This document shows positions 59,331 through 64,000 of a stretch of 64,000 nt of DNA, piece by piece; position 1 is the first letter of the stretch; each line of letters begins with the position of its first letter. Position numbers and translations under genes: made by a program. Source of the stretch: Ptychodera flava (Eukaryota > Hemichordata > Enteropneusta > Ptychoderidae); NCBI RefSeq assembly GCF_041260155.1, contig NW_027248277.1, positions 26,424,322 to 26,488,321 of the forward strand, written 5' to 3'. The notes below the pieces were generated by a model. The model was given only the letters and a program-made list of their open reading frames with translations. It had not been told where the DNA came from and did not search any database.

Positions 59331-59485
59331 GATGGAACATTTGATATTCAGGAGGGGGTAGGGTCTATAAGATTGGTGAGGTAGCATTACTTTTTACAGA
59401 TCCCTGTACATTTTTTTACCCACTTCCACCTTTCTTTTTATCAAGCCTTCTCTGTCTATTTTTGTTGTGGACATTTGCTTATGTA
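59331..59485 (+). repeat. Diverged relative of the 17784 MITE
   Basis: It shares AACATTTGATATTCAGG-like start, GGTGAGGTAGCATTA, TGTACATTTTTT and CAAGCCTTCTCTG with 17784-17930, in the same order. The right end is not preserved. Confidence 0.6.
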
Positions 59486-59760
59486 TTTAGGATCTGCTTG
59501 CCATTGCTATAGAAGTTGATATGCATGTTCCTAAAGATGTCATTCTTGTTTTTCCTGGTTTAACTATTTCTCGAATTGACCAATTCGAACCGAATGTGAG
59601 CACACTGTCCTTGACGGTATTTTTATGTATTTATTCTCCTCATCATCCCCAAAGTGCCAATTTGCACTGAGCAATTATGTTGCAAATTTGAGCTGCATTT
59701 TACTCAAGGGTGATTTTGGAAGGGATAAACGGTCAAAGTCGCTGGACTTAGGTTTCCCTT

Positions 59761-61117
59761 TAAAACACAGCCATATTGATATTGTCCCATGATTCAATAG
59801 ACTCTGTATGATTCAAGTAACCAGAATCTTGACAAAGATGTCTAGAACTGCAGAAATGATACAGGGAACAGACTTAGCAGACACTGAGACACAAGCAACA
59901 GCTGCCACACTCCAAGCAGTGAGGGCGCTTCCTCAGTTTATTTACATAACAAAGGCAAAAGAATAAGGACACTTTCTAATGTAAGAGACACAAATCAATA
60001 AGGTCATTTTATTCATTACTCAGGTCACATCAAGTCCTGTCAGTACAAGGATATCAGCTTCCAAATTTCTGTGCTGTGCCCATGTTTTCAACATCAAGTC
60101 AGGTCAGTATTTTATATTATTGCCTGAATATATGGATTTATGCGCCGGGCAGTTTGCCCAATGCCAGGAGGGCATATTTTCTCTTGCTGCAAGGGCACAT
60201 GTATTCAGGTAATAATATTTTCATTACATGCCTTCACAGTTAACATTTAGTTACATGCTGGGCATTCTCAAACAATTTTACCATTATCGACCAGCATCAA
60301 TCAGATTTTAACAAATAGCAGTGTGCAAAAGGATATTTTACATCTAGCACTTAGTGTCTACATGTACCATGATAATGAAAATGTTGAAGGGCTTCATCGT
60401 ACTGGGTAACTATGAAAACCGGTCCGTACATCGTTCACACTGCACTGCTTACTCCCTGGATATTCTAATCAAATCAGCACACTGATTTGCACTCACAAGA
60501 AGGCATGTAATAAAAGGATATCACTGTCAAATTTTGGTGTTTTGTCCATATTTTTGATTTTCTGTGAGTCTTGCGAGCATGGCTGATTTTAATCAGTTGT
60601 CAGTAAAACAAAAAAAGGAAAATTTAATATTCGTGGTAAGCATTACCTTCACAGACATTTTACCTCAGGAAACTTTATGCCATAATTTCTTTCACCAAAA
60701 ATTATCCAAACTATACTAAATGTTTAGTGGTTTTCTTTTATTCTGTCTCCACAGCAATGTATCTGCAAGGTTAGAGACATCACCAGACTTGCCTCCATGG
60801 CTAAGCTCAAGAGTGGAAGGCTAGTCAGAGAAACGGCTGATACCTGTCTGCAATACTGGGATGGAATGGGTTCGTCAGCAGATACTTTAGGGATTTCAGG
60901 TATGCAGGGGTTATGCTCTTCATTCCAGATTATTAACAAAAGCACACACATTTATGATATGATCCTTACCAGCATTTTGTCCCCTGATAATGTCAAGCCA
61001 CTCAGTTTTGTAAATTCTCCTCAGCAGCTTATGTCTTTTTAAACTCTGTGTCCTTGGACATAAAAACTTCTCCAAATGTCAACACTTTCAAACAATGCTC
61101 AAATACTTGCACTTTGC
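59761..61117. repeat. Segmental duplication, copy B
   Basis: This is the duplicate of 55664-58098 minus about 1.03 kb. It includes a copy of the MITE (60218-60515) and ACAD exon copy 2. Confidence 0.85.
60755..60899 (+). pseudogene. ACAD C-terminal exon, copy 2 (shortened)
   Basis: It has the same acceptor and donor as copy 1 but is 16 bases shorter, with the stretch after TACTGGGATGGAATGG missing, which shifts the frame. The remaining text RDITRLASMAKLKSGRLVRE TADTCLQYWDGMG is closer to the family than copy 1. It lies in the segmental duplicate at 59761-61117. Confidence 0.8.
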
Positions 61118-61279
61118 CCCTACTGGCCAAACACACAGGAATTTGCAGTTCTATTTTCTGCTTCAGGTAAGCTTTAGAGAAAGTGCAAGTCTTCCATATC
61201 AAGGTAACTAACTTAGATCTTAGACTCTGGATTTATAATTTAATTTAATGCAATGGTTGTTTCTATTCTGTCTCCACAG

Positions 61280-61440
61280 CAATGTATCTGCAGGGTTAGA
61301 GACATCACCAGACTTGCCTCCATGGCTAAGCTCAAGAGTGGAAGGCCAGTCAGAGAAACTGCCGATGCCTGTCTGCAATACTGGGATGGAATGGATTTTA
61401 CAGATGATGTCTTCATCAGCAGATACTACAGGGATTTCAG
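61280..61440 (+). pseudogene. ACAD C-terminal exon, copy 3 (donor lost)
   Basis: It is full length (161 bp), with RDITRLASMAKLKSGRPVRE, TADACLQYWDGMDFTDDVFI, SRYYRDFR, the best-preserved copy. The splice donor has changed from GTATGC to ATATGC. Another GTATGC lies ten bases further on. Confidence 0.8.
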
Positions 61441-61529
61441 ATATGCAGGGGTATGCTCTTCATTCCAGATTATTTACAGTAATACGTACATAATTCTCCA
61501 TACTTATGATATCATGGATATCAACCATG

Positions 61530-62394
61530 CAAGCATCTTATGCTACAGAGCCCCTAAATCAAGGGCTCAAAGTCATCAGTAAAATCACCTACGCAATATC
61601 AAAACAGGTAATAGAATATGTGTTATCCAAACTAAGGGTCTGTGTACAACAACTTTTGCTCACCACATTGGTATAGGGGCACTCTCTTGACCATCCTTGC
61701 AATATCTCCTGAGCAATCAAGTTCTGTAAATATTCAGACTCATTAACAAAGTGGCTCATCTGAAGGAGTCTGTAAATTATAAAACCTTAGGATAAGCAAC
61801 CATGCAATATGTTTTCATTACAAATCACAAGTGCAGTGCCAGAACCACAGTAGAACTATTAGTAGATTGTCTGGTCTGTCATAGAGATAGAACAACTCAC
61901 TGCACAATGCCAGGTAATTTATTTGACTGTATAGGATATTAAAGAAATGAGAAGTACAAGTTCAGAAATTCAGCCTGTTGGTACAGATTCTGTCATATTA
62001 TGTAGAGCTGTAATCCCCTAGGAAAAAACTGGTTGGCCTGTGAATGCAACTTGTACAAGCAGAAATATTAATGTGTGTAGAGACAGCATGAGTATTTTTC
62101 CATGTTAGCTTTTTGTAACATACTCATATTTCCAGCACTGCTAGAGTTCACCATTACTTTTTTGTAGTTACAGTAGTGAGAGCTGTCAGAGATATAGGAT
62201 GAGATCTGCCATGATAGAAGACAGAATATCTGGACAAAGAAAGTCAGCAGTTATTTCCTTGACAACAGTGTTGAATTGTTTGAGTTACCATGGCAATACC
62301 TACCATGTTTGACACAATTTTATGACACAGTGCTTTGTCTTTGTTTACACTGAAAGGACCATTCAGCGTTCCATGTAACCAATAATTTTTTTTT
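61530..62394. other. Non-coding stretch between exon copies 3 and 4
   Basis: I see no further ACAD exon or other gene here. Confidence 0.4.
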
Positions 62395-62441
62395 TAATAA
62401 TTTAATTCAAATGCAATGGTTGTTCTATTGTATCTCCACAG

Positions 62442-62570
62442 CAATGTATCTGCAAGGTTAGAGACATCACCAGACTTGCCTCCATGGCTAAGCTCAAGAG
62501 TGGAAGGCCAGTCACAGAAACTGCTGATACCTGTCTGCAATACTGGGATGGAATGGATTTTACAGAAGAT
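62442..62570 (+). pseudogene. ACAD C-terminal exon, copy 4 (truncated)
   Basis: After TATCTCCACAG it matches the other copies up to QYWDGMDFTEDV, then homology ends near 62570 and the frame meets a stop. No donor is present at the expected place. Confidence 0.75.
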
Positions 62571-63343
62571 GTTTAATTGGACTGTGCTGAAGGTAATTCA
62601 CCAACTGTAGTTTAGTTTCTTTGGAATATCTCTCATCACAAACCCTGTTTTTGTGACTGAGTCCATGCTGTTCCATTGATGTGTACAGATGTCATGTCAA
62701 CAGATTAGCTCTCAAGGATATCAGCTCAAAATACAGCATTTCCTAGTTCGATGTAACAATTCATATTTGTTAGTTTTAAATGCTAAGTCTCTCAAATACT
62801 TATCGGGTTAATTTTTTTTCAGAGAGGCAGGTCAAGTTTATTAACACAGTAAAGAGAAATTTGTTCAATGCAAAATATTTTGACAGACTTGATCATTTAA
62901 AATGGTAAAACCACGTATTGACATGATTTCCCAGCTTAAATACACACAACCGTGATGATATTCACTGACTTGACCTGATGGTGATAGTTTACACCACAAA
63001 GATATGTACTACTGTAAACTAATGCTTTATACATGTACATTAATTTTTATGCTGATTTTGAATGGTCTACTCTTAAATGTTTTCAGAAGTGCATTTACAG
63101 GCAGTTCTCCCCTTACTTTTTATGTTCTGTGTACAACCACATCACTTCCAAAATTTGTCACTTCAATTGAACATTAGTCTTTTGTATTTAATTTTAGTTC
63201 AATCTCATCCTTAATGTCTTATCAAGTCACACAGATACCTCTTGTCTTGTGTAATACAGATAATATGTCTTGGATAATGTAACTTGAGTTCATAGACTGT
63301 ATTATTAATTGTTTTCTAAATACTGTTTGTTTCTTTGTATCAG
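62571..63343. other. Spacer between the ACAD relic and the UBE2Z-like gene
   Basis: No exon could be supported. The preceding UBE2Z exon, expected to encode a QC..R.KR segment, was not found here and may lie in a diverged form or further upstream. Confidence 0.4.
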
Positions 63344-63925
63344 GGACATAATGAGTATATACAATGAGCCACCACCAGGCATGTGTGTAGTTCCTGATAA
63401 AGACGATATCACAAAGGTCAGTCATACAATTTATCTAATCACCCTCCATGTCACTGAAACTTAATATCTTGTCAAGTACCCTACCACTGGTCATGGAATC
63501 AATTCTTGTTTGTAATTATTCCATTAGCAGTCATCACAAAATGCTTCCATGCAACAATTTTACTTTTAATTTGCTGTGTACATACATATACCTCAGAAAC
63601 ATTTATAATGAAAAGACAAAACAGACAAATGTTCTTTTCTTTGTAACACTGTATGTGAACAATATAATTTCTGATACAGAGAAATTCTATGATTTTTATA
63701 TGCACATGTAATACCGCTTACTTCTGTTTCTTCACAGGTGCATGCACTTATTACGGGACCCTTTGACACCCCTTATGAGTGTGGTTTCTCCCACTTCCTT
63801 ATTAGGTTTCCTCCAGATTATCCAATCAGACCCCCTAGAGTCAAGTTAATTAACACAGGTGATGGTAAAGTTCGGTTTAATCCAAACCTCTATCGAAATG
63901 GCAAAGTCTGTCCTAGTATTCTAGG
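63344..63925 (+). CDS. UBE2Z-like: UBE2Z-like ubiquitin-conjugating enzyme, two exons (partial)
   Basis: Exon 63344-63416 (after TTTGTATCAG, before GTCAGT) encodes [20 protein letters not shown] and DITK. Exon 63738-63925 (after TTCTTCACAG, before GTAAGT) encodes [40 protein letters not shown], then [21 protein letters not shown]. This is the UBC fold of UBE2Z (USE1), the E2 that accepts ubiquitin and FAT10 from UBA6. PPGM.VVPD..D is distinctive of UBE2Z. The cysteine in NGKVC is the catalytic one. [10 protein letters not shown] replaces GGFFLFVFRC of the human protein, so this may be a lineage paralogue. The N-terminus is upstream and unseen; the C-terminus lies beyond the window. No disabling change is visible. 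Confidence 0.85.
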
Positions 63926-64000
63926 GTAAGTAATTTCCTCCATTGCATGACCTTCTTTACCAAGTGTCTGTGCTGTGTGTCTGGCTGCTATCAACTTTTC

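Larger units (their letters stand above)
46343..62570 (+). pseudogene. Acyl-CoA dehydrogenase (ACAD) gene, decayed
   Basis: Spliced exons on the plus strand match the FAD-dependent acyl-CoA dehydrogenase family (mitochondrial fatty-acid or branched-chain acyl oxidation). Part of the N-terminal helical domain (46343-46463, 51028-51157, 53059-53131) and the start of the beta domain (54785-54951) are present. So is the C-terminal helical exon, in four copies (57709, 60755, 61280, 62442). Exons for the rest of the beta domain, the helix carrying the catalytic glutamate and the final SIGGGADE part were not found. One in-frame TGA, frameshifts in two exons and a shared extra base in the repeated exon argue for a pseudogene. 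Codon phase is kept across the first two introns. Single-base indels could be assembly errors; the missing exons are harder to explain that way. Confidence 0.8.

Overview
This window is animal nuclear DNA, AT-rich and dominated by mobile elements, with three short stretches of host protein-coding homology. Spliced exons, tRNA-like SINE heads, a Ty3/gypsy element of Gmr1 type (a type reported mainly from deuterostomes), a CR1/L2-like LINE with a 2A-like peptide, hAT and piggyBac-type elements and a hammerhead ribozyme together suggest an invertebrate deuterostome such as a hemichordate or amphioxus. The phylum is an inference; I cannot fix the species.

Layout. 0.3-4.3 kb: a hAT end fragment and a decayed full-length hAT element. 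8.2-8.6 kb: a near-perfect palindrome with a hammerhead-like core on each strand. 9.8-12.6 kb: a second hAT copy in the opposite orientation, inside a TA microsatellite. 13.1-17.4 kb: a foldback element split by a LINE. 21.4-21.7 kb: a small insert between two TA tracts that carries a complete type I hammerhead ribozyme. 23.8-30.0 kb: a young Gmr1-like LTR element with integrase before reverse transcriptase. 32.2-34.4 kb: a satellite of about 168 bp period. 35.3-46 kb: foldback elements and MITEs around a RecQ-like helicase relic (+ strand) and a DUF6589 fragment (- strand). 46.3-62.6 kb: a decayed acyl-CoA dehydrogenase gene whose next-to-last exon is present four times, partly through a segmental duplication. 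63.3 kb to the end: two exons of a UBE2Z-like ubiquitin-conjugating enzyme that runs off the window.

The only host gene that looks intact is the UBE2Z-like one, and only part of it is here. The acyl-CoA dehydrogenase keeps splice sites and codon phases across its first introns but has an in-frame stop, frameshifts and missing exons, so I call it a pseudogene; some single-base indels could be assembly errors. Most other open frames are shadows of transposons, satellites and TA tracts.
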